Notes: generated by a model from the letters alone, not told the origin. A DNA stretch of 64,000 nt from Echinococcus granulosus (GCF_000524195.1 NW_020170385.1:242508-306507); one strand, 5' to 3'; counted from the stretch's first letter, positions 11,014 through 24,913 are shown. Numbers and translations: made by a program.

Positions 11014-13944
11014 TTTAAATGCCCTGTGTGTAAATAACTACGAATTTGCTCATTTTCCTGTTGCAGCCAAAAGTATGTACTTCTGAGTGTGTAACTACCT
11101 TCACTTTCTGGTTAACGTGCGCGGGTTTTGCGGAAGATGGTGATTTTGCTACAAAGACCGCATTTTAGTATGAAGAGGGTCTTGGGGTTGGGGCGAATGG
11201 GGAGGGTTGATGTTGAGACATGTTTAGTCCGCGTGGGTAGTTAAATTGGTCTGCGTGCGGTTTTGGAGGCGGTCTTGTGTCGGAACGCACTAGATGCTTT
11301 CTACGGCGGAAAATGCCACTGCTTCCATAGTTCGTGATGCGTCTTATGGTGTGGTGGTCCAATATTGGCGTGGGAGTGGTACATTAATGGGTTTTGCTTT
11401 GGAGAGGGTAAAATCCCTCACTGCTAAGTGTATTATTGCTGTAAAAAGACTTCCACGGGAGCGAATAAATCCCACTCGTTGAGAGGTCTATTATCGCAGC
11501 ATCTGTGCCGAGCAAAACCGAGTGTCGTGGTCTGTGTGGTCATCGTATTGCTATTAGCGATCCAGTTGAGCGGCAACGAATAGGACCGCGTTTCCTTGAA
11601 TTTACAGAGTTTGGAACACTGTTGAAGGATGCACGTCGACGCAAAATTACTCTAGCTCCCAGAGTGAAATAAGTGGAGCTCATATTACTCAGTTATTATA
11701 TTTTACAAATTTCATGCGCATTATAGTATTGCTCGGTTATCAAGTATGATTATGCATGCAACACACTTGAACTTGAATGCATGTTGAATTATGATCCGGC
11801 GAAGAGTGCTGACACGAAAGTGTTAGTAGTTCGCGTCCGCAACGCTTCCGCAGTTGCTTTCATCCTCACCATCATTAAACGGTTTCGCTGAACGCTTTTT
11901 TTACTACCCATATGGTGGAGCTTGAGGATTGTAAAACTGTTGATCTTGGTCAACGAAAGAGGAGACGTTCACCAAGGCATTAGCGAATAAAAATGTTGCC
12001 CTGATCCAAAGTTCCTAACTCTCGTCTAGATTTATTATTCGTACGGTTAAGTAAGATGGCGATTTGCCTTACAAAAAGAATTATAACAATGTCGAAGTTC
12101 GCTCCGTTCTTTAGTTCCGAAGGGAAAATTTACAAGTTAGAGGGGTGGGTAGGGTTACTGGTTGCTATGGCGTAAACATGCGGATTGGGAGTGCTCCCAT
12201 TTTTGTAGAATTGAATGCAGAGTCGGTGCGCGATTAGCGCTTTGTGTCCAAATCGCAAGCATATTACCGTCCAACAGCCAACGGCAGACCACCCTCCCGC
12301 TTCCCCCTACTCAAACACAGAATCCATCACCAACGCTACTGAGTGCTCACAATCCTGGTCCAACAAATTAAAACGTCCTGGTCAATTGCATTTTAAGAGA
12401 GAGTGTCCACGCAGTGCTCGACTTTGTTGGCCAAAGTTTGTAGAAGCTTTATTTTCTCGATTGTATTGCGAGTGAATGCTGTTGCTCAATCATTACACAC
12501 GGGAACACCGGAAGCAACCAACGATGTATGGGATTATTTACAACCATGAAGTTTATAAAAGCGCAAAGCTAGAGATGCTTCAAAGATTCTCTGTTTCCCA
12601 CAGCTGGCTGAACTTCTACAAATAAATTTTACGGGTCATCAAACCCAAGGGCCATTTTAGCATATGCAAAATACGTGCATACAAGGTACATGCGCTTAAC
12701 TAGTCCAATAATGAATCAACTACCGTTTAGTTGAGACAAAGCGAAGTGCACAGCTGTGTGGCACGACAAAGTTGGTACTTTTTCCTCTTTCGGGGGAACG
12801 TTGGATTGACGGCTGGAGATAGTTTCATCCATCTACTTTCCATTGGCCAGGCTTGACGCAAAAATGACGTCACCATGGTGGGGGACTGATCAGCCACATC
12901 GTCTACCTGCGTTCCCTCCCACATGCTTTGAGGGCACAGGCGATGCGTCAGCGCCGTTGCTTGTTCCGTAGATAGGCCTGGGCCAAGGTGTAGCACCGTC
13001 ATTCAAAGTCACCTTACAATTGGAACTGAACTTCATAAAACTGAAGCATGTTGAATCTGATTAGGGTATACTTTAGCTATGACTCACACATTGACACCAG
13101 TAATTGGGGTTACCTAAAATTTGTGCTTCTACTAACAATTTGCCAATTTAATGAATCTAATGACAATTATTGGTCGTTATTCCCTGAACGTAGGTGGAGT
13201 CGGTTTTCTAGATGCAGCGGCCCAGTGAGTAGTTTTGAAAGTCGGTAAAGCAAAAGGTAACAACACTGGAAAGAGCGGTCCTTAAGCGTCTAAACGCATT
13301 GTATCCCAAACTGTTGATAATAGCACATGGAATTGGAAGACGCTGAGCTGCAACATGTCTTCTATTGATAACGTTGAATATTTTGAGGAAAACCCTCAAA
13401 GTGTAAGCTGGCCATAAGAGCCTGTTTCCATACTTTCACCATAATGAGCACAGTCGAATACTTGTTCCTCTAAAATGAGTAATCACCTCCTACATGGTCG
13501 AAATGTCTATGTGGATACAATGTGGCGGTCTGGAAGTTCAGCTGGATTTAGGTCAGGACTATAATACGCAACTTGAATCAAATAGTGGAGCGAACGTGAT
13601 TTCTAGTCTACCGGGGTTTTTCGATCCATATAACCCTAAGCGCTACGTAAATAGCATGCATAAGCGCATCGCAGGATTATTAATTGTAGAGAAATAATAG
13701 ACGGCTATTAAGAAACAGGAAACGCTTCTCTAAACGGCTTAACTTTTAATCATCACGGCAACTAAGGACTGTTATTTAATTTTTACGAACTACTGAAAAT
13801 TATGATTAGTAAACTAGCTTAAGATGTCGGGAATATTTAGACTTTGCAACATGGCACAAAATTATTGCATGGTTGTTTATATATGTTTAGCTTTGACCGC
13901 CAAAGTAGCTCTCTCAGTTCTTGCCTGAGTTCTCACCGCTCGTT
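11014..13944. other. Intergenic region between RRM1 and SART1
   Basis: About 2.9 kb with no recognised gene. A possible poly(A) signal AATAAA is at 11464-11469. Short open stretches occur, the most coding-like at 11294-11672 and 13494-13697 (67 codons from an ATG, ending LLIVEK). The latter resembles nothing I know. The stretch 12780-13000 is locally richer in G and C but I cannot assign it. Confidence 0.5.
11294..11672 (+). other. Unassigned coding-like block in two frames
   Basis: An open frame from ATG 11294 to 11482 gives 62 residues ending KRLPRERINPTR. A second frame, open from about 11473 to the stop near 11672 and without an ATG, ends LLKDARRRKITLAPRVK. Both are basic and look non-random, but no splice junction joining them is evident and I recognise no family. 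It could be a decayed gene, part of the RRM1 3' untranslated region, or chance. Confidence 0.2.
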
Positions 13945-16900
13945 ATGCTTCAGAAAGAGAAACGTGAAGACGAAAGTAGGAAAAAAAGGAAGCGATCGCG
14001 AAGTCGTTCAAAAGACAGACATATGCATAAGGAGTCCAAAAAGCCCAAGGACAAAAGGCGGAAAATAGCTGGTGACGGAGGTATGGGCTCTATCTCGTTA
14101 ACGGATATGGGAGCAGGTGAGATCGGAGATCCTGGTACAGCCGAATCGCTTTCAATCGAAGAAACGAAGTAATCTTTACTATTCTAATTGGCCATGTAGC
14201 AAACTTCGGGCGAAGTTGGGTCTTTCACCCCTTGATCTGGGCAACGTTTCAAAAGCTGACTCTGATGAATGCAAACCGAGAAACAGCGATACAGAATTTG
14301 TACATGTTCCTGCAAAGGACTTAACGAGAGCAAAACAAGTGGAGAAGTTGCAAGAAAAGATCATCACTGCGAAGGAGAAACGGGAATTACTAAGTAAATT
14401 GAGGGAAGTCAAGTCGCTGGGTTCTGGTGAAGAGACCAGTGTTTCCTCTTGGGTAGAGAAAATGAGATCAAAGGAGAAAGCAAAACTAGAGGCTGAGAAG
14501 AGGGTATGTTGAGGATTCGCATTGTAATGAGTCTTAGGAGCAAATGCTGACTGAAATGGATGCTGTATTTGGAGTTTCAGCTGTGGTCGAGGAACGAATC
14601 AGGCCAAAAAAACTTAAAGTAGTGTCCAGTTTCAACTATTTTTTTTCTAGCCTGAGTATTCATCAGCATCACTAGAAGGTCTCAAAGTTGAGCACAGTGT
14701 TGACCGTTTTTCCGAAGGAAAACCCATTATCCTAACACTTAAGGACAGTGGTACGCTTTTTACTCTGTGGATTTGGATTTTGCACATTACTTACTGTCCG
14801 CTAGTTGTTATTGTCCTTGATCGCACCTTAGATTAGGGGCTTATTCTTTCGTTCTCACCAAATTGCCCATACCAATAAAATTTTGCAGCGTAAATAAACA
14901 TTACGTAAATTTTAATGCTGAAAATGCCTGTGACTACTGTTGACGTCGTAGACGTTTTGACTGAGGATGCATCCGATGTGCTGACCAATGTAAACTTGGA
15001 AGACGAAGAAAGAGCCGAAAAGAATCGCGAGAACCAGCGAAAACTTGCGGGTCTTGGAGGCATTTTGCAAGATGAAGATGAAGATGTGGTTATGGGTCTC
15101 CGGGCGAAGGGGATTCTGGAAAAGTACGATGTGGAAATTAGTGGACCGAAGAAGGCCGAGTTTATTCTTGAGGCCAACGGCACCTATGCTACGGACCACG
15201 AACGTACCTTGCGTCGACTGCAGGAGGAACTTCAGACTACTCGGGTAAGGTGGCAACCGATTTTAGGCATAAAATGGTTTGTTGCCTTAGGCTTCATCCG
15301 GAGTCGTTTATTACTGGAAATCTATGCACTGCAAATTTCAGCTTAATTTACGACTTTTAGCGAAAAATTTTTACATTTTTCATGACAAGAATTTAAGCAA
15401 AGCTTAGGCGGAGTACAAACACTAAAAATTTTTGCTCACATCAAATTGCGATGAATTTTTATATAATCGTAAGTCGTTGCGTTGGATATAGCAAAGTCTG
15501 GAAGATCAGGAGTTGCGTCCAGCAGCTGATTTTTACACAGCGGATGAGATGGCTCAATTTAAGAAGAAGAAAAGGCGAAAGGTGCAGCGGAGGATTCTGC
15601 GCGCGGACGATTTGATTCCAGACCCAGGGGCCGCATCCACCGTCTCCACCGATCACGGTTCGCGCGGCCGTCGAGAGATGCAGGAGACGGCTGGGCCGGC
15701 GCTGAAGGAGGAGGGTGAGGTGGTGGACGTGAAAAAGGTCGAAGAGGATATAAAACCGCCAGCACTCGCTCCTTTGACTGGCTTGAACCCCGCCATTGCA
15801 GCTCTCCTCTCTGTCCAAACTATTCCTGAAGAGGAAGAGCAGATCGATACTGGTGATGAAGGTAGGATTTTGTTCAAATAAGCGATTACATTAGTTATTT
15901 AATTAACTAACTTTAAGTTAGTGGTAAGCATGGTTAGTAGGGGCAATAGGATGTATTATGATTTCAGGTAGACTGTTAGTCATTTCAACACTAAACAGCA
16001 TCAAATCACTAAGTATTTGTTCAAAAAGATGAGGATGATGGTTAATTTGAGTTAAACGGTGCCAATGCGTTTTTGGGTGGTAATGCTGATTGCTCTGGTG
16101 TTTTCATTCGATATAAATCATTTTCGAATGGACTTATGTTAGTCTATCGCATATTGTTGTAATTTATTAATCAAACTCCTTTTCAGGAGTAATTCATATG
16201 AAGTTTTAGAACCCACTACTTGATAAACCAATTCATCGTTGCCTAAAAAACCTAAAGTCAATTACCCTTTCATTCTCCTCTTGAGTTGCCATTACGTCTA
16301 GGGGAATTCATTACGGTTTATAATTGCCTCTCCTAATCTTCAGATGTCGCCAATCAATGGTCCGCGGAGCCGCTGGAACCAGACAACCTTCAACTGGAGT
16401 TGGAGAAGACGCTGAGTCGTGTTCGCAACGCGAATCTGGCAAAGTGCGTTCCGCAACCGGAAGAAGTAAGTTCTCCATCTTTTTTGGGTGAATAGTCGAT
16501 TTTTCGTGGACGTCTGTCTCATTTTGTGAAAATTCACAACGCCATTGGTATCGTTTAAGACATTGTTTTTAAAATTAGTACGTAACCGAATTATTTATTT
16601 TCTTTCTCTTCTTTTATCTCGTAAACTAGCTATTAGTTTAAAACCACTAAGTAACAAGCAACAGTGTTCTATATGTATACTGGTGAATACCCCATTCATC
16701 TGCTAAACCAGATTTATAAATCTCTTTAGTTTTGCTAATGTTGTGATAATGCAGGCTATTTCCTAGTTTTTTTTCATTATGAAATTATTGGTAAACGCAA
16801 TCACATTTTGCCATGTTAGCTATTGGCATTGGTATACAAAAACATAACCTTTCTCTTTCTACCCTCTTTCCCTATGCTGACAGAGGCTGCAAATGGTAAT

Positions 16901-18345
16901 GAAGGAGGTGGAGTCTGAGACATTTGTTCCGAAGGCACAAAATGGGAATTCTGGTGGTGATGGTGGTGGTCTCGTGTTCGACGCGACGGCGGAGTTCTTT
17001 AAACAGATCTCCGGTGGACTGCAAAACGATGTAACCGCGAAGATGGTGAAGCGGGAAGCTGAGGCGGAATTGGAGGTGGCAGAAGTGGAGGTCCAAAGGA
17101 GACAGCCGGTGCGCGAAAAGGACTCGAGAAGTGAGCGAGCCCCTGAAAAGAAGGAGCGACACCGTGACAGCAGCAGTCGATATACTTCGTCTACCAGTGA
17201 ATAACTCCTTTCTTACAATCAGTTGTCATTCAGCCTTTCCCACTTTTACCGTTTTCATGTTACGGTGTAGAGCACTCTTCCTCGTCTCATCGTCATTACG
17301 AGGAGAAGGCTTCTATGAGCAAGTCATCCGGCAGTAGTACGAGGTCCAAAGAGGGAAAGGAGAGGGAAGATATCAGTACCATCTCCTTTACACCCACTGC
17401 GTCCGCCGGAGGAGGAGTGTTTGAGGAGGAACCTGCTCTGAATCAAGGCGTCTTCTCAGCCCTCCTTCTGGCTCAGAAAAAGGGCTATGTGGAAGAGGAG
17501 AAGGAGAAAGAGGTAACTTATTTTTGTTCCTCCACTTCTTTTTGGAATAGCATTGGAGCGTAGTCGATGGATTTGAATATTTCTCCATTCGGAGGCGTGT
17601 GTATTCTCACGATTGCGATGGAACGTGTCGTAATGTGATGTTTACCGTAAACACGCCGAATAGCAAGATGTATTTCAAAAGTGGCTTTTGCAAAATTGAA
17701 TGAATCGTATGTTTCCATTAAGCTTAAACTGTTATACCAGTTCAAGGCGTTTTAGAGACACGTTCAGTGCATAGGCGTAGCACCTTTTTTTTGGCTGCAG
17801 GCTCACATCTCTTCTCCCAAGTGTGGTTGTGTTTAAGAGTCTTATAGGATGGTGAGAAAGTGCGATGATATTCGGGCTTACTCTAGCTCTAATGTCCCAT
17901 CGCTTTTAGCGTCCGATGGGCCAACTGGTGAACTTGATGGCTAAACACTACGTAAAGGAGGATGTTCGCTATGACGACATTGACGCGAAGTTTGCCAAAC
18001 GCGAGCGCTACAATGGCCCTCTGTGCGATTTTCGCGAAAAGTCCAGTTATAAGCCGGACGTGAAACTCTACTACGTGGATGAAATGGGCCGTAACCTCAC
18101 CCCCAAGGAGGCCTTTCGGCAACTCAGCCACANNNNNNNNNNNNNNNNNNNNNNNNNNNNNNNNNNNNNNNNNNNNNNNNNNNNNNNNNNNNNNNNNNNN
18201 NNNNNNNNNNNNNNNNNNNNNNNNNNNNNNNNAAAATAGCGTTGGCTCGGACACACCACTGGGAACGCTAGACAAATTGAACAAGAAACTTGAAAAACAG
18301 GGAACACCCTATGTCGTATTGAGTGGGAAGGGTTCTACCACGTAA
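13945..18345 (+). CDS. SART1: SART1/Snu66, U4/U6.U5 tri-snRNP-associated protein 1
   Basis: Spliceosomal protein of the U4/U6.U5 tri-snRNP, needed to form the active spliceosome in the nucleus. Exons: 13945-14168, 14200-14503, 14538-14618, 14651-14750, 14952-15244, 15492-15861, 16344-16465, 16884-17130 (or to 17198), 17271-17512, 17911-18345; phases agree throughout. The N-terminus is a basic RS-like stretch. Then comes SIEETNKLRAKLGLSPL, a Hub1-interacting (HIND) motif, split by a 31-base intron. Family motifs follow: VEHSVDRF, LTLKDSG, NVNLEDEERAEKN, EELQTTR, RADDLIP, VFDATAEF, PALNQGVFSALLLAQ, YKPDVKL, LTPKEAFRQLSH, then SDTPLGTL and PYVVLSGKG near the end. The conserved basic stretch after RQLSH falls in the assembly gap at 18133-18232. 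Length is about 805 residues counting the gap, close to human (800). A possible ATTAAA poly(A) signal is at 18379-18384. Confidence 0.93.
18133..18232. other. Assembly gap (100 N) inside SART1 last exon
   Basis: One hundred unknown bases, probably a placeholder size. The flanks are both SART1 coding sequence and stay in the same frame across 100 bases, but the missing conserved stretch in other animals is nearer 30 residues, so the real length may differ or include an intron. Confidence 0.98.
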
Positions 18346-21300
18346 GCCGCCTAAATGAGCTTGTTTTGAACGACTCTGATTAAAACTATCACCTGGGTTG
18401 CCGATCTGTACCGAGTCTCGTTTTCATACGTTGATTTACTTTGGCTGAGAGTACGTTTTGTGGAGTGTCTTTGAGCGGGCTCTGGTTAAAAGCTGCAAGG
18501 TTAGACCTTACTGTCCGGAGTTTTAGGCAAAAATAGCCATCTGTCAAAACTTGAATGCTGGATTGTTTCGGGTTTTTAGGCGTAAATTACATAATCAGCA
18601 TAGAAGGCCAGTGCGCATAAAATGCGCCACACTCATCATTGTTATTCTTTGTAAGCATAACGGTGCCTTTGCCTTTTTTAGGAGGAGCCTGATGAAATGA
18701 GATCCTCTGCGCTTTCCGTACTAACAGTTGTCTATTACGTACAGGCCTTTTTGAAGCAACAATTAATAAAGGCATGTAATTCTCCTACCTTGCCAATTTG
18801 CTTAATGTTGGCTCTCCTAAAGTGCATCTTCACGAGGTCACGGCAATGCTGAGATTGCGATATTGGAGGTTACTAGGAGGCAATGTAAAGCAATGTTTCA
18901 CGTGCGTGTGTGGTTTGATCGAGCGTGGTTTCTGTAAGGAGTTATTCGCGGTTGAGATGATACATGTTTTAGAAACACCTCGAACAGATTTTTCTATAAC
19001 TGCGGTGTCTGGTGGTCATGATGATGCTCTTGGAGTGAGGCTTGAATTGGTTGCCCTCGTGAAAGACGATAATTTCGAACAGGATTGAAATGTGGGGATT
19101 GTTGCTTTTAACTAAGTGGCCCAATGCCTTTGGTACGTGGATTGGTATGCTGCAAAAGATATCCGAGTATACAACAAATGCTTTAGCTAATAGAAAAGGA
19201 ATTGCGGAATCAGTCTTAAAGCACAGGATCTCTTCCTCTATATGAAAAAATCAGGCTAAAGACAAAAGTGGGGCGAAATTTGTCTGAGATATTTTGCATT
19301 TTTGTTGGCTCTGGTCTACATATTCGTTTTGAACTGCTCCTTTAAATGTGATTTTTTTTAAGCAGATATAAATGAAGTAGACCTAGTGCTTAAGGCCAGT
19401 TAGGGCTATTTTCAGTCTTTCCAAGTCTACAAAAACTAGATGCGCCATCAGGTCCTGCCGCTTCATTCGTACCGCATGGGTTGGTCACATCCAATCCATT
19501 ATTCAGCCTCAAATGTCATCCATCATCATCTCAACCTATTTCGCACGAAGGCTCTCTTTCAGCATTTGGGTTTCCAGATCAGGTAAATGTATTTAAAACC
19601 TCAGTCAATTTTGTCCAAAAATGTGAAACGGTGTTACATATATGAAAAAAAAATGTTAAAAAAAGATGAAGAAAGAGCAAATGTGTGAACAGTTTGAAAT
19701 CTGGGGAGAAGTTTATGTGGACCTGAAGCGGCAATAAGAACTTGCCCCATTTTCCCCTCAATTGTCTCAAATGCCCAAATAGTAGTACTCTTACAAATAC
19801 TGATGTGCAGAACCAATTGGTTTCGTTTATACTTATGTAAGGCCGCGGATTTAATTACAAATATTCTCAGAAGTTGGAATTAGTTACCACTGACATGTAA
19901 CGAAGTCCTTAATTAGAAAGCAAACATTAATAATGCTTTATTGCAATTTTTAAAAGACGATACTTCATATAACTCACTTCCCAAAGTCAGCATTCTCTGG
20001 TAATATTTTGTGGAGAGAAGTGAAAAGACCTGGAAAAATAGCACTGATAAGTATTTTGAGAGGGTAATAATAACAAGAACAGCACAAGCTGTTGCGAGGA
20101 GGCTTGATAGGCTTGGCGTGAAGCGCAAACAAATTGCGCAACGTAGAAGCGCTGCCTTTTTAGCTTTGGGTGACCCAAATTTCGCTACTATTTATTGGAG
20201 TTCAGCATCACAGCAGGTTGGTCTGCCGAGTTAAGTACAAAATTATTTTTGCACATCATATGGAGATCGCATCTCTTTTGCCGTGAAATACTGCCAGATA
20301 CATTGCTACATGAACTTAAACAAAAAAGAAATAACTATGCAGAAGTCCTCTTCTGTGTCAGGTGTACCTTCATGAAAAAGACGACTTATTAGCGTTAGCG
20401 GTTTGTAGGCGATTACGCGACGTGACCTTCGAACGGCAGGAGATGCTGCTGCAATCATGGCATTTAAAATCCTGCCATTACAACATCATCTAGGCACATT
20501 CCTAACCAAAGGGGAGGAACGAGTTCCGTTGAACCTCTGTATACATGTAGTACCTGTTTTAAAGGCAACGACTTGCGAATGAGCGAGTACCGAAGCTTTT
20601 GCCTTAAGCGCGTTCTACTTGTCAAAAGAACTGTAGCCTGCCAACCAAAAACTATTGGGATATTTTTATGCGGCAAAGTGGACGTATCAATTGCTGCTGT
20701 ACTTCTCGTCAGTTCCAATAGCTTCTGTTTCATGATTTCCCATTTTACGAGCAGATGAGAATTAATGGAAAGCCAGCTTCCTTACACGAATATTCATTCA
20801 GCTTGAGAACTCGGGCAACGTTTTTTGCAGAAGCGGTTGCAAAATATTCATTATTTTTATTGATGGGGAAAGTGCTTTGGTGGTAGAAACTGGGGATGGG
20901 CAAATTTGAACTTTTAAAATCCTTTTCTTAAGGTTGTAAATTGCATGGGTCTCCAAAAAAGCTAGATTTTAGTATTTTACGAACCAGGTAACTTTCTCCA
21001 GTCAGATGTTCAAGAATGACGGATTTACAAGACCGAGCAAATTAATAGCTTCCAAGTAACGGGTCCACTTTAAAATGACTATAACAACAGGCATATTTTA
21101 TTTATCTGTAGTATAACAACTTCAGAATGCGCGATTGGAGAACTTATTCCAATGTTTTCAAATTCAACGAGAATGCTGTATTAGGAACAGAGCTGTGGTT
21201 TGAAATTGAGCCACAATTTAGACCATTCCCATGCTTCGCCCTATGTTACTGCAGGATGAAATCTGTTTCATCTGAAACCTGCGTGTTGCGGAACTAGCAA

Positions 21301-22854
21301 GTGAAGTATGTTTCACATAATAACAACCTTGTTACCCAAATACTCATTGCATCACGCTGTCGAATAAAGTGGTACGAAGTGCTGTTGCCCAGTACTGCCG
21401 TAGGGAAATGCATCGCGTACAAATTTTACAAATACCCGTCGGTCGCTAATGGAGACTGGAAAACCTGCACGGCCATTGCAGACGCCTCATAATTTTGCAT
21501 CGCCTAATTCAAGCTCGATTTGAAATTAGTGCAAAAGTAACATCCTCGCCTCTCTTCCATCAATGGCATATTAAAATAAACAAACTGCGTATCAATAGTT
21601 TTAAGAATAATGAATGACTGGTAAGACATTTAAAGTGCATTTTATCAGCGAAGAAGAACCACAGTAACATGCTCCACTCGTTTAGAGGTTTACCTTCGAT
21701 TGGTGTTGTTCTCCGCAATCCCTCCTTAAAGTTCTACCATGTGCTTATATTTCTGACTCTGTATTCCCACTAAGAGGAGTAATGATAAGTCTAGTCACTT
21801 CAGTTGCAAAAGTTCTTATCGCAGATGAAGGGGGTAGGCTTAAGCAGATTGTATTATCCAGTTCTACATGAATATTTGATCTAGATTGCAAAAAGGTGTT
21901 CTCTTCTTAATGCTTTTCAGCTAATAAGCCACTCTTCGATAGGATGTGTTCTCGGGTTAAAATATCATGGCCTTAATATGACAGCCCCTCAAAAATTCGT
22001 AAGCAATTTAGGACTTTAAGCTCTTTCGATTTTTAAATCAGGTTCAAGCACTTTCTAGTTCTACATTAATTTTGATCTATATTAGTAAGACTACCTGGCT
22101 TTACACTTTGAAATTGGTGTGAAATGACAGTCACACTCTTCCAAGCTCATAAAAATTCGTAAAATATCTGCCTTTTCCCATAAATCATTTCACTTTAAAG
22201 AGGTGATACCCTCGCATAAAAAGACTTCGGGTGCGCATGCTTGCGTCTTAAAACCCGTTCCTTCCTTAGACTGTTGATGTCAACGTGTTTTAAGGTGGTG
22301 GCCAGAATTCTTCAGTATGTGTAGATCATGAGGAGAATGTAGCTAAGTTGTCGCCCACTTAGAATGGGCTTACATTTAATTTAACTCAATCAATTTAGTT
22401 AAAATAGGCCGGCTAAGCGTGCACACAAAGATGGCACACTCCACTACATTCAACTGTACCAGAACAGTTTTTTAAGTTGAGTATTTAACTATTCGCATTA
22501 AGGGTTTCGATTACTGTCTTGGTGGTCCTGGATTCCGCACATGCAGTTTCTGCTGACATTCCACCTGTCTTTCTATACGATTGTACTAAATTTACCCTGG
22601 TGCTCAGTGTAAAGAACTCCTGAATGGTGATCGAAATAAGATCTGGAGAATTCATCCACCTGAAACAAGAAATAACAAATTCGTAGAGTTTGGTTAGGTG
22701 GGACCAAACAGTTTACAGTTAAACCACAGTCCGGATTTCATTTTTCCGTAGAAGATATCGGTTTTTCTTACAGGAAGTAAGCAAACACCGTTATGAGCCT
22801 TGCTTGTGTACATCAGATGCTTTTATTTCTGTGGGAAATCCAGGTATATTTTAG

Positions 22855-22933
22855 AATGGCTGACCCAGAGGAATACAGGAAACTAAAAAGGTCACTCAGT
22901 AATCTGCGCAAGTGGACGCTGATGTCACTGAAG
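22855..22933 (+). other. Candidate orphan first exon
   Basis: A good acceptor (TATTTTAG ending 22854) lies one base before ATG 22856. The frame reads MADPEEYRKLKRSLSNL and on to 22933, where AAG is followed by GTGCGT, a fair donor. The frame also stays open without splicing to 23188. No downstream partner exon was found, so this may be chance. Confidence 0.2.
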
Positions 22934-24800
22934 GTGCGTGCTGCTATTCGGAAGTGGGTGACGACTTGTGTATTGAGTCGCGACTGGTGTAAATGGTCTA
23001 TCATGGTTTCTGTGCGAACGCACACGCCAGAGTATGAAATTAGTTTATTGAAACTTTTCTACAGCACTGTTCTAACTTTAAAGAAGGTCTCAAAATCTAT
23101 TTGGTATGTATTTTATGTAAATTCAAACCAGAAATTGGCTCATCTCTCAACTCAACATCAATATTTTCTGCATTTAAACCCAAACTAGCCTATCATGATT
23201 TTTGAGGGTGAAATTAAATGAAAATTGTGAAGCAAAAGTGAACCCGCTAAAATTTTATTTCGGAGGTAGTCCGCTTTTGGACAGATGAAGTTTAAATTCA
23301 GTAAGAAGTGACAACTTTGGGATTAGGATACATAAATTTTAGGGCAGCAGCAGTCTGCACAGTTTGCCTTACTTTGCAGCCATTGGTCTTATTCGCACAC
23401 CCAAAAACTTCTGCCTCGGGCGCACAGCGATGCTGCTTGGTCCATGTAAAATGCAATTAACTGGCACTGAGTGCAGCAAAAAACCAATTGCCCATCAAGT
23501 CTAAGAAGAATACCTAAAAGAGTTGCCATAAGTTTAGCACAATAATGCGTAAGCCAATATTAGCAATTATTGTATGACGGCAAAAAACGCTGTTCGGAGA
23601 TCTTCCCAGTTCAGGTGTAAAATCTTTCCCGAGTAAATTGCCAAACATGAGAACTTTTAATTAGAAACACAAACTAAATGTTTTTGTGCGGAGGATATTA
23701 AAAAAACTAAGTAAGAAATATCAAGTAGATATCATATAAGTTACATAGAAAACCCGGTATTCCAATGAGATGAAGTGAAGAAATCAAACTTGGCGTATAT
23801 GCGGAAATTGCAGTGGCGTTTACCTGAGGGCGGCATATGAAACTGTTGCAGATGTTGTGGAGGTCACTGTTCCTACTTCATGTTCCCCAATTGATTTTAA
23901 TCGTTGGACATTTAATGTTCCTTTCTTATTAACGGAGTGGAATTTTTTCCTTACTAAGTTCTCTTAGCTTAAGCAACACGCATTGTGAAAGGTAATTCGC
24001 AATGTTCTACTAACAACCAGATTATCACCGTGATCATTTGTGAGTTTGCAATGGCGCTGATCTGTTAATTTCGTGTCTTCAATTAATCTCTCCTATACAT
24101 TCTTAGCGTAAGTTGGTCATTAAAGGACTACTCACGACTTTATTGCACTCACTTTTAACAAGCAATTTATTATTGCGAGTTCTGAACCTGAGAGCACCAA
24201 TGGCTAGTGGTTAGCTGTCAGGCAAAATGGCATGGCCGAATATCGCTTCACTGCTCATGGACAGTCATAAGTCGGCGAAGGACTGATAGCAGTGATCTCT
24301 GTGGAGAACCCGTCAATCTGGTGGTTTGCGGTTGTCGTCATGAGGCATTGGGCATTCAGGACTGTATAAGCCATATCACGCTTCGGATGATGGAGGTGTG
24401 ATATGACGAGGGTGCAAGATTACATGGCATCTACTTACCTACTAATAGCATGGCTCTAATATCTTTTTGTATGGTTAGCTACTTTGGAAATGATTTTAAA
24501 TAAGTAACTTCATAAAACTTCAAAAGGGAGCAGATATGGCTGGCAGAAGTGCCTACAAATACGAGAAAAAGATGCCAAGAAGTAAGCTAGCGTTCACGTT
24601 GTTTTCTGTCTAAGGGCAGCTTTTGTGCAAAAGCATTTTCGCATAAAAATTCAAACAGTATAACAGTTGCAATAGGCAATGAAGTGATGGCATAAGTATG
24701 ATAAATTTGAATGTTCCTTTTCCATGCTGCTAATTCACAAATTATTAAAATCTCAAACAGTTACAACTCAGTGATAACAGCACTATTTCAATGATAATTA

Positions 24801-24806
24801 TTTATT
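24801..24806 (-). terminator. Poly(A) signal AATAAA, receptor A
   Basis: TTTATT on the plus strand reads AATAAA on the minus strand, about 110 bases downstream of the receptor A stop codon. Confidence 0.5.
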
Positions 24807-24913
24807 GTACATTAAAAACAATCCCACGGATAAAGATTTAAGACTGATTCTGCATTAATTCAATGCGCAAAACGGCTCTATGTGAACGCCCACAATCCGT
24901 GAGCATAAGGTTT

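Larger units (their letters stand above)
18346..24913. other. Gene-poor intergenic region
   Basis: About 6.6 kb of AT-rich sequence between the SART1 stop and the 3' end of the first receptor gene. Only short open stretches are present, for example 18798-19088, 20010-20234 and 22855-23188. None has a recognisable family or a set of phase-matched exons. An AATAAA on the minus strand (TTTATT at 24801-24806) serves the receptor gene to the right. Confidence 0.5.

Noticed and set aside
11294..11672. Resemblance of the two peptides to histone-fold segments
   Set aside because: The similarity is only to scattered residues and shifts between H3, H4 and H2A depending on the frame; no histone core motif is present.
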